From: Aurantiochytrium sp. KH105
Taxonomy: Eukaryota > Sar > Bigyra > Thraustochytrida > Thraustochytriidae
DNA length: 64,000 nt
Reading direction: 5' to 3'
Assembly: GCA_003116975.1 (NCBI GenBank)
Contig: BGKB01000088.1
Location: forward strand, 62,001 to 126,000
Shown here: in pieces, positions 28,877 through 39,919 of the stretch
Position numbering within the stretch: the stretch's first letter is position 1
Layout: each line of letters starts with the position of its first letter
Notes under the pieces: generated by a model
Database searches by the model: none
Told to the model about the DNA's origin: nothing
The model's input: the letters and a program-made list of their open reading frames with translations, nothing else
Translations under genes and position numbers: made by a program

Positions 28877-29973
28877 TAAGCTGTTTATTGTCGCGAATGA
28901 TCAGATCCACGGCACGGCACGGCTCGCCCCGCGAAGCAGCAGCGACAGCACAGCCGCAGCGACGGCGGTAGCGGCGCGAGGCAGGCCCAAGCGGAGCGGG
29001 GCGAAGGCGACGCGAGCGGCGTCGTGAAGGCAAGCTCGGCGGGGAGAAGAAACCTTCGACCGAAACCTGCAAGCGAAAAATACACAACCAAAATTATCGA
29101 CCAAACCCTTCGAAAACGGAAGCCACTCCGCCTGGTTTGCTTGGCCTTGCTTTAGCTTCGGGTTGGCTTGGCTTGGCTTGCCCGGTCGCAGGAGAGGAGG
29201 GAGAACGAGGTAAGTGAATTGAATGAACTAGCGGGGCTTGTACGCCCCCGCCCGGAGCGTCTTCCGCGCTGTTGCGTCGCCTCGCGCTGCCTCGCGCCGC
29301 CTCGCGTCGCCTCGCGCCGCCTTGCGTCACCCCGCCTCGTGGCGCTCCAGGCTCGCGCGGACTTCCATGGAAGCCGCGCCGCCGGTGTACAGTAGTCATC
29401 ACGCCACGCCTCGGGCCTCGCTCATGGATGGGCCTGACGCTCGAGTTCGGCCGCGCGGTGGGGCGAGATAAGACGAGATTAGACGAGACAAGCGGGAGCG
29501 ACGGGCGGGAAGGTTGGACGGGGCAATGCATATGCAAGCGCAAGCAAGCAAGCAAGCAAGTGCTCCTCGCAGTCGAAGCGACAAGCAAGCCTGACAACAC
29601 AGAATAGACTCACGTGAACCCGCTCTCAACGCAGCAGTTTTCTATCGCCCGGACGGCGTACCGCCCTTCTCCGATCGATCGCTCGCGACCGGACGGGTGG
29701 GCGGCGCGTAGGTTGGTTGATTGGTCGGTTGGTTGATTGGTTGGCTTCATCCGCGACGCCGTGGTCAGAGCTGCGCGACCTGAACCCCAAGCAACGTAAA
29801 GTACACTACACTACTTGCAAACTAGTGGCGAGCACCAAGGCTAGGTAAGACAAGGCAAGATAAGACCAAGAAAAGACTAAGACAAGATAAGACAACTTCG
29901 GAAGATCAAGCGCAAGATCATCAAGAGACAAAGACCTTCGGCTCCGGGCCCGTCAGTCGTCCAGCAAAGCAGT

Positions 29974-29974
<1 letters not shown>

Positions 29975-30022
<48 letters not shown>
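29975..30022. repeat. CT dinucleotide repeat
   Basis: Perfect (CT)n of about 24 units. Confidence 0.95.
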
Positions 30023-30024
<2 letters not shown>

Positions 30025-31483
30025 CCACCCAAGCGATCGGCCTCGACTTGACGACCTTTGTTGCAGCAGCTGTCGAAATATCTTTTTCCGCGCGCTCTTC
30101 CTGCGCCGTGCGAAGTCTGCAGCTGCTCTGCAAGCGCGTTGATCAGAGCCGAGGCGCACAGCGCAGGTAGAAGCCGCGCGGCGCAGGAAGCGCACGGGCC
30201 TCCGTTCGCAAAGCTGTAGCAAGCTGCAGCAAGCTAGATAGCTTTGGCCTTCTCGCTTTGCTTCCTGCTGCTCCGTGCTTCGCAAGCGCGGATTTTTTGC
30301 TTTCTCCGATCTTTCTTTCTTTCCTGCATCCCTACTTCCGTCGCACTTGAATCGCGACGAGCGTCCTGGCGCGACGCAAACGGCAGCGAATCGTCTCACG
30401 CTCGCGCTCGCCTGCTCGCTGGCCTGCGTGTCCGCGTGCCTGCACTTCATTTTTCCCCGCCTCCCGCGGCGCATTTTTTTTTCCCCTCTCCATTTGGCTT
30501 CTTTTCGCCTTTTGCTGCCTTTGCCGCAGCTGCTTCCTCCCGCGCTTCCAACGCGCGCTCCGAACTTCCCAGCACCCCCGGCCCGGGCTCTTCGCTCGTG
30601 CCGCTCGCGCCGCCGCGCCCCGGCCCTCCCCCCGCCGCCTCGCGCGACCCGCGCGCCTCGCGAGCGGTCGCTGCGCGCGCCCGCGCGCTCCACGCGCGCC
30701 TCGTGAGCGCAGCGCATTCGCAGGCGTCCACGGGCCCGCGCAGGCGGAGTGTCACTGACCGTGAGTCGTGACCAGGCGGCCAGGTTCGGAGCCGTTCCAC
30801 CCCACACCTCTACCACAGTTAGCTTCGAGTCCCCCGCTGCCCCTCGCCCCTCCTCGCTCGGCCTCTGCTTGCTCGCTGGGTGGCTTGGCTTGCTCGGCTT
30901 GAGCCGGCTGAGCTCGCTGAGTTCGCTGGGCCTGCAGGCTCCGCCGCGCGCAGACCGCGCCCGGCTCCCGCACGCGCGAACGCGAACGCCTGCAGCTGCG
31001 CGGCAGAAGCAGACGCGGACGCAAACGCAGACGCGGCCCGCCGGCTGCGCCTTGCCTTCAGTCTCTCCTTTTTACGGGTCTTTCGCTGAAAGACCAAGGG
31101 GGCACGCGCCGACTGTGCGCGGTCGTGCGCGACCGGGGTCGTGGACGCGGCGTGCGTTCTCATCCTGCCGCGCTGCCGGCCCGAGTCGCCTGCGACGCGC
31201 CCGCGCCGTCAACCCAGACTCGACCTTCCTCCGCGGCTCCGCGCGGCACCCTCCCTCGCTCGCCGCCCGCCCTCGCCGCGCCCGCGAGGCCTGCGTGCGC
31301 GCTCGCTTGCCCGCTCGCGAGCGTGCATCCCGCCGGCACCCATCTCCCTCGTCGCTGGTCTCGCCTTGTGTGCGGCGAGCCCTCCTCCCTCGCAAGCCAC
31401 CCAGCCCCGCCTCGCCCCTGCCGGGAGCGGAGCGGCGGCGGTTTTTCCGCGCCCCGTCCCGTCCCGTCCCATCGCGGCGCATC

Positions 31484-31528
31484 GCATCGCATCGCAGCGC
31501 AGCGCAGCGCAGCGCAGCGCACCGCGGC
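31484..31528. repeat. GCATC/GCGCA pentamer repeat
   Basis: (GCATC) then (GCAGC/GCGCA) pentamers. Spacer DNA before gene E. Confidence 0.8.
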
Positions 31529-32588
31529 GCACCGCGCAGAAGCCACTCGATCGATCGCGCGCGACCGAGAGACGTCCTCGCTCCTCCCTTCTTTTTGCCC
31601 TTCTTTTTCCCTTCATTCTTTCTGTGCGATCGAGTGAGCGCTCGCTGCCCGGTTGATTGATTGTCATTGATCAGCCGCAGCATACCCATCAACGCGGCGG
31701 CCGGCCGCGGCACGGGCGCGCGGCAGCCAGCGGCGAGCGCGCGCGCGACGCGCAGGCGAGCCCCGCCGGCGCAGCGGCGAGCCACGGCCCTGCTGCCTGC
31801 CTGCCTGCCCGCCTGCCTGCCTGCCTCGTCGCGCTTTAGGATTGGCTTGGTTTGGCTTGGCTTGGATTGGGCGCAACGAGCACATCTCGCGACGTCTAGC
31901 CTCCCGCGAGCAAACCCGCTTCGCTCCCGCGCGAACGAGCGGGCGCCGCGCACGGACGCCCCGCCCGCCCGCCGTCCCGCCGCGAGCGAGCGCGCCTGCC
32001 CGCCTGCCTCGGCCCGACCTCGCCTCGCTTGCTTTCCCTCGACCAAGCGAGGCTTTTGCCATCGCCCGCTCGCTCGCTCCTTGCGCCGAGCGAGGAGGTC
32101 CTGCGACACCTGCTCCTGGCCCGGCCTCCGAGCCCCGGGCTCGACGGCGCGGCCGCGTCCACCCGTCCGATTCCTGCGCCGTCTAGACCCGGCCCAGGTC
32201 GAGCCGACCGAGCCGAGCCGAGCCGGGACGAGCACCTCCCTCGAGGCATCCGTCCATCCACCGGCCACACGCACGTCCCGGCACGACACCGCCTGCCTGC
32301 CTGCCTGCAAAAGCCTAGCCTCGGCATCCATCTCTCGCGGGCCGTCGGCGGCCACGCCCGGGCGCCGCTCGGCCACGCCGCCGGCCGGCCTGCTGGCTGG
32401 CGGCGAGGCAAGGCGAGGCCGGCAAGGCCGCCCGCCCTCGCGCTCGACCTCGCCCTCGTCGAGCGAGCGAGCGAGCGAGCGAGCCCTTCGTCGGCGAGGG
32501 CGAGCACGGCAGGGAAGCTCCACCTGCGGTTTGGCCTTTTTTCTTTTTGCGTCACACTGCAGCAGCAGCACGCCCTCTCTAGCGCCGT

Positions 32589-34445
32589 ATGAAAGGCCGC
32601 TCACAGCGGCGACGGGGTGGCCGCAAGGACTCCAAAGCAAAGCAGCAGCAGCAGCAGCAGCAGTCAGAGTTCGCGCCTTCGCTACCCCAAACCTCATCAC
32701 AGCCACACCCGTCCCGTGAACAGCAACAACGACAACGACAACGACACCAACAAACAAATTCTACCACAGCTGCGCAGCAGGTACAGCAGCGCCAGCAGGA
32801 AACTTGGAAAGAACCGTCTTCTGCATTGTCAACATCATCGACATCATCCGCGCCGTCTACAATAGTGTCCTCGACGGCGTCGCAGCAGGTGCCACCTCAA
32901 GCGCTGCCTCCCACAGCGCATGCCACCGATGCGCAGCTTTTCCAGCAGAACCAATCGCAAACGAGCTATGGCGCAGCACTGGCGCACTTCTCTTCGATAC
33001 AGCACAATCCTGGCGTCTTTGACGAAGCACAACAACACCAAGAGCCCCTCAACCAGCAACAGCTGCAACACATGGCGCTCAACCAGACCCACGCATTCAA
33101 CCCACACCTTATGCACCATCATCAGCATCCTCAATCAGTATACGGTCATCAACAACCGCCACTACTCAACGCGCAGTTTCCCCATGCATACCCTCAGCCC
33201 GCGCAGTGGACACAAAACAATGCATATAACCCCACCAGTTCAATGCTCGGCACCCATCTCCAGCAGCCTTCATCCTCCCACACGCAACACCAACACCCAC
33301 CACATCGTCAGCCCAGTGCGCACGCCATGAGCTCCGATTCATCGCGTAACCAGTTAGAAGCAAGCGCAACAGCCCCAGACGTGCAAAGTGAGGCAAACTC
33401 TGTGTCTGGTGTGCAGAGAAGCGCATCCGTTCCCGCCGGATCCTCCTCCTCCTCTTCCTCCTCCTCCTCCTCCTCGTCGTCGTCATCCACAGCAAGAACG
33501 ACATCAACCAGAACAACAGCACCTGTCGTCCCTGCAGATATCGATTTTGCCTCTCGCTTTGGCCTCGGCGGCCCGGACACCGACCAGGCGCACATCGATG
33601 CCGTGCGCAGCATTGCGGCGCGCTTGCTCACGCTAGGAACAGAGCTCACCGAGGTTCAAGCTCTTGCTGGGGCGCGAGGCCTGCCCGGGCTGATCGCGAG
33701 CTGCGAAGAGAGGTCCAAAAAGAACGACTCGGCCGTCAGCCGCAAGCGCTCGACAGAGTCCGCGTCCAACTGCATCATGGAGATTTGTACTGCTATTCGC
33801 GACAACATGCCGGCCTCCTTGCCGCGCAACGTGCCAGACGCCAGGCAATTTGTGAGAAGGATGCAAGAAACGGGCATCGACAACAACCAGGACCCGGACG
33901 CCCGCGAGTTCAATACGGCGGTGAACGCACGCGTTCAGGAGCTCAACAGCATCGAGTCTTCAGACGCGGCCACGCGGACAGCGATTGTGTGGGCCTCCAA
34001 GGCCGGCCTCCTCGGCTCTCTCAACTTCAAAATATTCACAAACGCGCAGAGTATTCCCTTTGTTCGCGGCGAAGTCGCGCGCGTGGGGCAACAACGCTTT
34101 GGCCGTCTGCTCGAGCTCACCGTCTCGCACCCGCACGTCCTCGGGGTATGGAAACTCTCAAACTTCTTTTTCGCGTCCGGGCGCCCGCAAGCGATCCGTT
34201 TGAGAGACGATTTTGTGCGCTGGTGCGCTGGAATCATCTTTATTTCCCCCGATCAGGCCGAACCGGAGACCGCCGACGAGATGGCAGCTCTGACCACGGC
34301 CGCCGCCTCCGTGCCCGACTTGGATCAGGGCTCTTCGAAAACCTCGCAAAAGCGTCGCAAATTCTCAGACAGCAGCGCCAGCGCGAGTGCAAACCCAGGC
34401 GGCTCCAGTGGCGCTGGGGGGGCGTCCTCTGTGCGAAAGAGGTGA
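32589..34445 (+). CDS. Family gene E: Gln/His-rich N-terminus, helical domain, basic tail
   Basis: Protein of 618 residues, starting at the ATG at 32589. The N-terminus is basic (SQRRRGGRKDSK) and then Gln/His/Ser/Thr-rich to about residue 245. A Ser run coded by TCC/TCG lies near 285-300. The family helical domain extends from about residue 335 to 555, ending FVRWCAGIIF, the same terminal helix as in C and D. After a short acidic linker comes QKRRKFS and a Gly/Ser tail. Unlike A-D it lacks an acidic N-terminus, so an upstream exon could be missing. A Gln-rich region beside a nuclear-type basic stretch fits a transcription cofactor, which is inference. It is convergent with the EDR2-like gene at 35032-38553. 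Confidence 0.75.
   Translation: MKGRSQRRRGGRKDSKAKQQQQQQQSEFAPSLPQTSSQPHPSREQQQRQRQRHQQTNSTTAAQQVQQRQQETWKEPSSALSTSSTSSAPSTIVSSTASQQVPPQALPPTAHATDAQLFQQNQSQTSYGAALAHFSSIQHNPGVFDEAQQHQEPLNQQQLQHMALNQTHAFNPHLMHHHQHPQSVYGHQQPPLLNAQFPHAYPQPAQWTQNNAYNPTSSMLGTHLQQPSSSHTQHQHPPHRQPSAHAMSSDSSRNQLEASATAPDVQSEANSVSGVQRSASVPAGSSSSSSSSSSSSSSSSTARTTSTRTTAPVVPADIDFASRFGLGGPDTDQAHIDAVRSIAARLLTLGTELTEVQALAGARGLPGLIASCEERSKKNDSAVSRKRSTESASNCIMEICTAIRDNMPASLPRNVPDARQFVRRMQETGIDNNQDPDAREFNTAVNARVQELNSIESSDAATRTAIVWASKAGLLGSLNFKIFTNAQSIPFVRGEVARVGQQRFGRLLELTVSHPHVLGVWKLSNFFFASGRPQAIRLRDDFVRWCAGIIFISPDQAEPETADEMAALTTAAASVPDLDQGSSKTSQKRRKFSDSSASASANPGGSSGAGGASSVRKR
33446..33492 (+). repeat. TCC/TCG coding repeat (Ser tract of gene E)
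   Basis: Run of TCC, TCT and TCG codons giving polyserine inside gene E. Confidence 0.85.
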
Positions 34446-35031
34446 GGCTCCGTCTCGTCCGTGGCGTGGGTGGGCCCATGTCGCAAGCTCCTCGCCTTGT
34501 TGCCTTTCTTTCATTCTTTCTTTCTCTCTTTTCTTCGTGGGATGGCTCGGGCCCACGTTTTTCCCCCTTTGAGCGTTTCCAGGCCATGCAACTGTCGGGG
34601 GTGTTGAACACCCGCGAATATAAATGAATACGCCGCGTTTCGCTCTGCTCGCCTGACACGATCGTCGAACAAGATCCGCGCGACCTCGTAGTTAACAATT
34701 TTGGTCGAGCATGATGGCGTGCTCTCTATCGTTCTCTCGTCGCCTCCCACCCTCATTCTCATGACAGAGACTCGTCCACCTGCAACGACATTTTGGAATA
34801 ACGACCATCAACAACATTCTAAAATCAACATCATTTCTTTCTCTCTTTCCATGCATGCATGCATGCATAGCAGCATGTGATCGATTCTTTATTTTTACCT
34901 CTCACCAATTTCTGCTTGGTATTTGGCGTGAGATTCTCATCTGTCCGCGCAGGTTCATCATCATCATCATCACCGTCGTCGTCTGCTTCATCCAGCCTTC
35001 CTCGCTGCCATCTTCACCTTCCCAAATCCGC
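34446..35031. other. Intergenic region between convergent stop codons
   Basis: 3' flanks of gene E and the EDR2-like gene. It contains pyrimidine-rich stretches, an ATGC tetramer run (34851-34868) and a CAT triplet run near 34952-34968. No gene seen. Confidence 0.6.
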
Positions 35032-38000
35032 CTATTTGCTACCGTCCTTATCCTCTTTGACATACGTCTTACGGAACTCGTTGGCGTCCATGGGAAACAT
35101 GATCGGGTGGTGAAAACGTGTGGCGCCGAGAATCCGCTCGGGAAGCTCGTCCTCAGCGGTCGACTCAAAGAGAAAAGCAAGATCCAGGACCATCGACGTC
35201 GCGTACGACTTCACCACACCCATGAGACTTTCCGCAACGGTCGAAGAGCCAACGTCGACGCAAATCTCAAAGTGATTGTCGCCGCGATAGTAATCGGTCT
35301 GAATCTTGCGACCGAGGATCGCCGGTTTCGAACCAATCGCGCGACGGGCAATAAAATAGCCCTCAGGTACGCTCGGAATGATCTTGAAGCGCGAATTACG
35401 GTACGCGTCGTCTGCTGAAATAAACTTCTCAAGCATTCGGTCAAACTTGGCGTCCTTCACACCTCGCCGCTTCGCAAAGTACGCCACCATGTTCACACCC
35501 TCTCCACCGCCCAAGGGCACAGCGAAATTCAACACCATCAAAAACGGCCGATCCTTGCGGCCCACGTGCTGCTTTTGGATAAGCTCATCCTTGTCAGCCG
35601 AAATATGCTTCTTCGCGCCGTGATAAAACGACCATTGACAGGCGACCAGCTCCATTGCCGAAACTTCTGCAGGAACTTTCACACCATCAGAAAGATACGT
35701 CGGTCCGCGCACCTTATGGTAACCTTCCAGCGAGCCTGAGTCTGAGACGGCCGTCTCTTGAGTCTTGCTCTTATCCATGGGAACAAGGTAATTATTGTCG
35801 TGCGGAATCGAATACTCGTAGTTCAGGTCCTCTTTCGTAGCATTTCCCGCGCCCACTTCCGCCTCGGACTTTGACTTCTTGCCCTCTTGCTCGTCATCCT
35901 CGTCGCCCTGATTCTCATTATCGTTCTCTCCCGATCCGTCCTTGTCGTTCTGCTTGACCGCTTTTTGGTCCGCGCTCCCGCCCTCGTTTCCGTTCTGCCC
36001 ATTGGCCTGCTGACTCGACCCTTGATGTTCCTTGGAGGTCTCCTCGGGGCCTGGCGACGCATCGGAGGGTTTCTCGTCACTCGACTGTTCCGCCGTCGCC
36101 GAGGGCGATGCAGCGGGAAACTTGAGCGCATCCTGGTACGCCTCGGCCGACTTGGTGTATCCTTCAACGAGGTTATCCACTGGGTACATGAGCGGGCGAT
36201 GCATCCTGCACCCAGTCATGAGAACCTCGGGCAATTCATCAGGGTCCTGCGACTCAAAGAGAAAGGCAAGATCGATGACCAGGCTCGCTGCATAGCGCTT
36301 AACCAGGCCCATGAGGCTGCCAGCAACCTTGCTCGAGCCAACGTCCACGCAAATTTCGAACCAGTTCTCGCCTTGATAGTATTCCGTGGTAATCTTCTTG
36401 CCCAAAATAGCTGGCGTGCTGCCGATGCCCCTCTTTGCAATGTACGAGCCCGAGACCACGTTGGGGATGATTTTGAAGCGCGAGTTCCGGTACTCGTCAT
36501 CGCCAGCGATAAACTTCTCGAGCATGCGATTGAAACGCGGATAATCCACGGTGCGACGTTTCACCATGTACATGACGTAATTGCCAATGGTGGGCACCAT
36601 AAAGTTGATGACCATCATAAACGGACGGTCACTTCGCCCTTCGTGCTGCATTTGCACAAGTTCTTCAGGATCGCGAGCAATGTTGCGCTTTGGTTGGTCG
36701 AAAAACGCCCACTGGATCTGCACCAGCTCCATGGCGGACGTCTGATTGGGCACCTTGACGCGGTCTTCAAGATACTTGGGACCCCGTACATTCCAGAACC
36801 CAACCTCGATGCCGGAGTCCCACCACGCTGACTCGCCTGATTTCGAAATATTCATTGGAATCAAAAAGTTGTTCTTTGGAACACCGTACTCGTAGTTGAG
36901 GGCTGTCTCCACTTCTCCATTGCTGTTACTGCTACCACTGATCGAGGTGGCGTTAGCCTCTGCACCAGACGGAGCTGCAGAGGCGGACAGGGACGAAGAT
37001 GAGGGCGACGATTGGCCCTTGCTGGAACCCTCCATGGATGTCAGCGACTTGTCTTCGGGACCCATAGCCTGACCCTTTTGCGATTGCTGTTCCTGTGATT
37101 GCTGTTGAAGGAGACGACGCGCACGCTGGATCTCACGCTCGTCGTCGCTGAGATCTTTGAGCGTGTGCGCGAGCTCACGAATGACGCCAATGAGTGCGAC
37201 GGGATCGCGTAAGAGCGTAGCGTTGGCCAAGACGGCCTCGTCCAGCGCGTCTTGCAGCTCGCACGCAAATGGAATGCAATGGCTATGCGCCACAGGATCT
37301 CGCAGACTCGGAGGTGCCTCGCCAAGCTCCTTGAGCTCACCCAGACACGACACCATGGCCACGGCCTGCGATCTTGCCAAGGGCCGCAGGAACTGAAGCC
37401 ATCCGCCGAGAGCCACGCGAAGGCCGAGAACGACCTTGGAGGTGCCAGCACGACCAGGCGTGATGGTAGCGAACATGTACTCGAGCGAAGCGTCCGGCAC
37501 CGTCACCGCAGCGTGTGGGCTTGCACGCATGGAAATGATGTATGTCCCGGAGCTCTCGCGACACCAGTAGCGACTGACTCCAAGACGGCGGCACTGTGCG
37601 CCCCGTCCGCACGAGTACTCGAGCGTGAGGCGATCGTTGTGGGCGTCGATGATTTCGTCGAGCGTTCCACTCACAAAGGTGGGGTCCCATGCGCGCCGCG
37701 ATTTGCTAATGTCCATGAGCATTGCAAACACCTGCGTCGGGTGACCGCTGACGACGGCGTGCGAACGCACCTCGCGGGCCCCGACAAGATCGTCAATCTG
37801 CGCATTCACGTCGGTTGCGCTGTTGCCGGCAAACTCCGTGTTGAGCTCGAAAATACGCATGCCCTTGGTACAGAGCTGAAGGCGCCAGCCTTCAAATTCA
37901 GTGACGGCATCTGGCCCAATGCGAAGCTCCCGGGCGAGATAAAAGTAGTCTGGGGCGCGACCGTACTCGGCGTTGGCCTCGAAGCTGTCGTCTATCTCGT

Positions 38001-38553
38001 CCGAGAAGCTGCTAATGCCATCAGCGCTCGACTCGGGAACAACCTGGCTTGGAAATGAGGTTTGGGCCTGTGGTCTCTCGTCGTCCGAGTACTGTAGCTT
38101 GAGCTTCTTTAAGAGAGATCGGCGAGACCACTCGCTTCTCCAGGCAAGGTCGGAGTTTCCTTGGCGCAAGAGCACGGCCCGTCGAATCTTGTGACCTAGC
38201 ACCTTGACCCAGTAATCCACATCCTTGGCGTTGCCTGATGCGAAAGACCACGTTGTGCCATTGGACACAATATCAAACCCATAGAGCCCGGCATCGCTGA
38301 GCTTGCCCTTGTTCACCACCTTGCAGTCGTGCGCAAAGACGGCGATGCCCCTCGGTGTCAGATCGCCTCTGCGGCCAAAATATTGCAGCTGGTCATCGTC
38401 TGCCACGATGTACCGCATGCGCCACCCAGACCACGAAAGGTACGCGCTCAGCCGCGTCGGCTTCTTCAGCAGCGTCCCCTCGTACAGGCCCGTGTGCGCC
38501 TCGCCCTGGCCGTCCTTCTCGAGGTCCGCCATGGCGCTCCCGCTCCCCGGCAT
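35032..38553 (-). CDS. PH-START protein with two tandem EDR2_C (DUF1336) domains
   Basis: Protein of 1,173 residues counted from the ATG at 38553 (MPGSGSAMADLEKD). The ATG seven codons later at 38532 has a stronger context and is equally possible. A PH domain covers about residues 15-115 (EGTLLKKPT, WRMRYIV, final Trp helix). A START lipid-binding domain lies at about 190-470. A coiled, Gln/Ser-rich linker follows. First EDR2_C at about 560-790 (FLIPMN, VRGPKYL, FEICVDVGSS); acidic linker; second EDR2_C at about 920-1160 (YLVPMD, VRGPTYL, FEICVDVGSS). Plant EDR2, a negative regulator of defence cell death that binds phosphoinositides, has PH-START-EDR2_C with a single final domain. Here that domain is duplicated. 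Its likely role is lipid sensing or transfer at membranes. No intron is needed. The upstream in-frame Arg-rich extension looks untranslated. Confidence 0.92.
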   Translation of the reverse strand: MPGSGSAMADLEKDGQGEAHTGLYEGTLLKKPTRLSAYLSWSGWRMRYIVADDDQLQYFGRRGDLTPRGIAVFAHDCKVVNKGKLSDAGLYGFDIVSNGTTWSFASGNAKDVDYWVKVLGHKIRRAVLLRQGNSDLAWRSEWSRRSLLKKLKLQYSDDERPQAQTSFPSQVVPESSADGISSFSDEIDDSFEANAEYGRAPDYFYLARELRIGPDAVTEFEGWRLQLCTKGMRIFELNTEFAGNSATDVNAQIDDLVGAREVRSHAVVSGHPTQVFAMLMDISKSRRAWDPTFVSGTLDEIIDAHNDRLTLEYSCGRGAQCRRLGVSRYWCRESSGTYIISMRASPHAAVTVPDASLEYMFATITPGRAGTSKVVLGLRVALGGWLQFLRPLARSQAVAMVSCLGELKELGEAPPSLRDPVAHSHCIPFACELQDALDEAVLANATLLRDPVALIGVIRELAHTLKDLSDDEREIQRARRLLQQQSQEQQSQKGQAMGPEDKSLTSMEGSSKGQSSPSSSSLSASAAPSGAEANATSISGSSNSNGEVETALNYEYGVPKNNFLIPMNISKSGESAWWDSGIEVGFWNVRGPKYLEDRVKVPNQTSAMELVQIQWAFFDQPKRNIARDPEELVQMQHEGRSDRPFMMVINFMVPTIGNYVMYMVKRRTVDYPRFNRMLEKFIAGDDEYRNSRFKIIPNVVSGSYIAKRGIGSTPAILGKKITTEYYQGENWFEICVDVGSSKVAGSLMGLVKRYAASLVIDLAFLFESQDPDELPEVLMTGCRMHRPLMYPVDNLVEGYTKSAEAYQDALKFPAASPSATAEQSSDEKPSDASPGPEETSKEHQGSSQQANGQNGNEGGSADQKAVKQNDKDGSGENDNENQGDEDDEQEGKKSKSEAEVGAGNATKEDLNYEYSIPHDNNYLVPMDKSKTQETAVSDSGSLEGYHKVRGPTYLSDGVKVPAEVSAMELVACQWSFYHGAKKHISADKDELIQKQHVGRKDRPFLMVLNFAVPLGGGEGVNMVAYFAKRRGVKDAKFDRMLEKFISADDAYRNSRFKIIPSVPEGYFIARRAIGSKPAILGRKIQTDYYRGDNHFEICVDVGSSTVAESLMGVVKSYATSMVLDLAFLFESTAEDELPERILGATRFHHPIMFPMDANEFRKTYVKEDKDGSK

Positions 38554-39671
38554 CCGCGCCTCTCCGCCTCGCGTCGCCTCCTCGCGCGCGACGCGCGGTC
38601 CAGCGACCGGCCGACCAGCCGGCCACAACGCACGCGGGCGCGCCGCTGCGTCTCCTCGCGCGCGCTCCTTCGCCGCGCCGCCGCAGGTGCTTGCGGGTCT
38701 GCGGCCTCGTCGAACTTTTGCCAATCTTCGACGCCGCTTCTCCTTCTTATCTTCCTTGGCTATTGACCGTCGATGATCGTCGCGCCTACGTGCGTCTTGC
38801 CCTCGGTCGCTCGAGCTCCAGCTTGCGAATCCACGGCATTCCGCTTCTACTTCTACTTTTGCTTCTGCTTCGACGAGGACGCGAGCGACGTGCGCACGCC
38901 CGTGCACGATTGCGGGCGCATGCTCGCTCGTCTTCGCCGACTCCGACTCTGGCCGCGAGTCTCGGCGCCGACCTGTTCAGCCAGAGGCTCCACTGGTCTA
39001 TGTTCTGAGCAGCTCTGCCCCGAAAAACCTCGAAGCCGAGGCCAGCGGCAGCACATATCCGCGGAAAGAACTGCGCAGGACGCGCCGATCGTGCAGCCAC
39101 GAAGGAGGACGTCTCGCGAAGACGTAACACGGGTCGACGTCGTGTCTGTCGCGGAAGGCCTTGGAAAGATGAGCACGTCAACCAGCTGCAGCTGCAGCTG
39201 CAGCTGCAGAACGGATGTGTGAAAGATGTGGGTGCGCGATGACGAGCTCGTCACCTCACATAGCCAAGGCCATGTCACTGCACCGTCGACATGCTTCTCC
39301 ACGCTCGCGACTGTGCGAGAGTAGCAGCTGGCCGCCAAAGCCATGCTCGCTATGCCTCGCGGCATGCACGGTGGCCGAACGCAAAGGCCCAAAGAAGACC
39401 CGCCACGCAATGCCATGCACACCTTGCATGGCATGCACCGCGTGTCCCACTGCGTCCCAGCTTGCAATCTATCTTTCCGGAGACTGGCTCTTGGCGCGGC
39501 TACGTGGGTGGAACGACAGCGTTTGAGCAAGGGGCTGCACAGCACAGAAAGTTCGCCTTTTCACGACTTTGCAGTGATAACAATGACCGATGATAGCCAC
39601 TGCAACCGCAGGACCGAAAGTATCGTCGATCTCAGCTGGCTCGAAACGAGATACACCGGCAGATAAAGAAG

Positions 39672-39708
<37 letters not shown>

Positions 39709-39919
39709 AAGATTCGCAGACGATGTGCGGCTTTGTGCTGTCGATTCTATTTTTCGCAACCATTGCAATTTCTTGAAAGGATTTTTATAATCTCAGCGCA
39801 ATTTGAGGCTCGATTGATTACGGCCCCGAGCACAACCAAGCAAGACAACAAGCAAGCAAGCGCAAGCAAGTAAGCAAGAGTAAAGAATGGGTTGCCTCGA
39901 CTGGAAGGTTCTTCAACGC
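38554..39919. other. Intergenic region upstream of the EDR2-like gene
   Basis: About 1.4 kb holding the probable promoter of the minus-strand EDR2-like gene and the 3' flank of cytochrome c1. Contents are a CAGCTG repeat (39183-39209), a short GA repeat near 39680-39703 and a CAAG run near 39847-39880. No gene seen. Confidence 0.6.
39183..39209. repeat. CAGCTG hexamer repeat
   Basis: Four to five tandem CAGCTG units, each a palindrome and an E-box-like sequence. Located about 640 bases upstream of the EDR2-like start. Confidence 0.85.

Larger units (their letters stand above)
28877..32588. other. 3.7-kb GC-rich gene-poor spacer
   Basis: Apart from the possible gap-flanking exon, no gene is seen. 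A good acceptor-like site (pyrimidine run then GCAG) on the minus strand near 29072 could belong to the gap gene. The rest is extremely GC-rich with decamer CGCCTCGCGC units (29275-29340), a CT repeat, a GCGCA repeat and Arg/Ala/Ser-rich open frames on both strands. Such frames are typical of biased noncoding DNA. Confidence 0.5.

Noticed and set aside
31072-32757. A 561-codon minus-strand frame upstream of gene E
   Set aside because: Arg/Ala/Gly-biased, overlaps pentamer and tetramer repeats, and matches no family.
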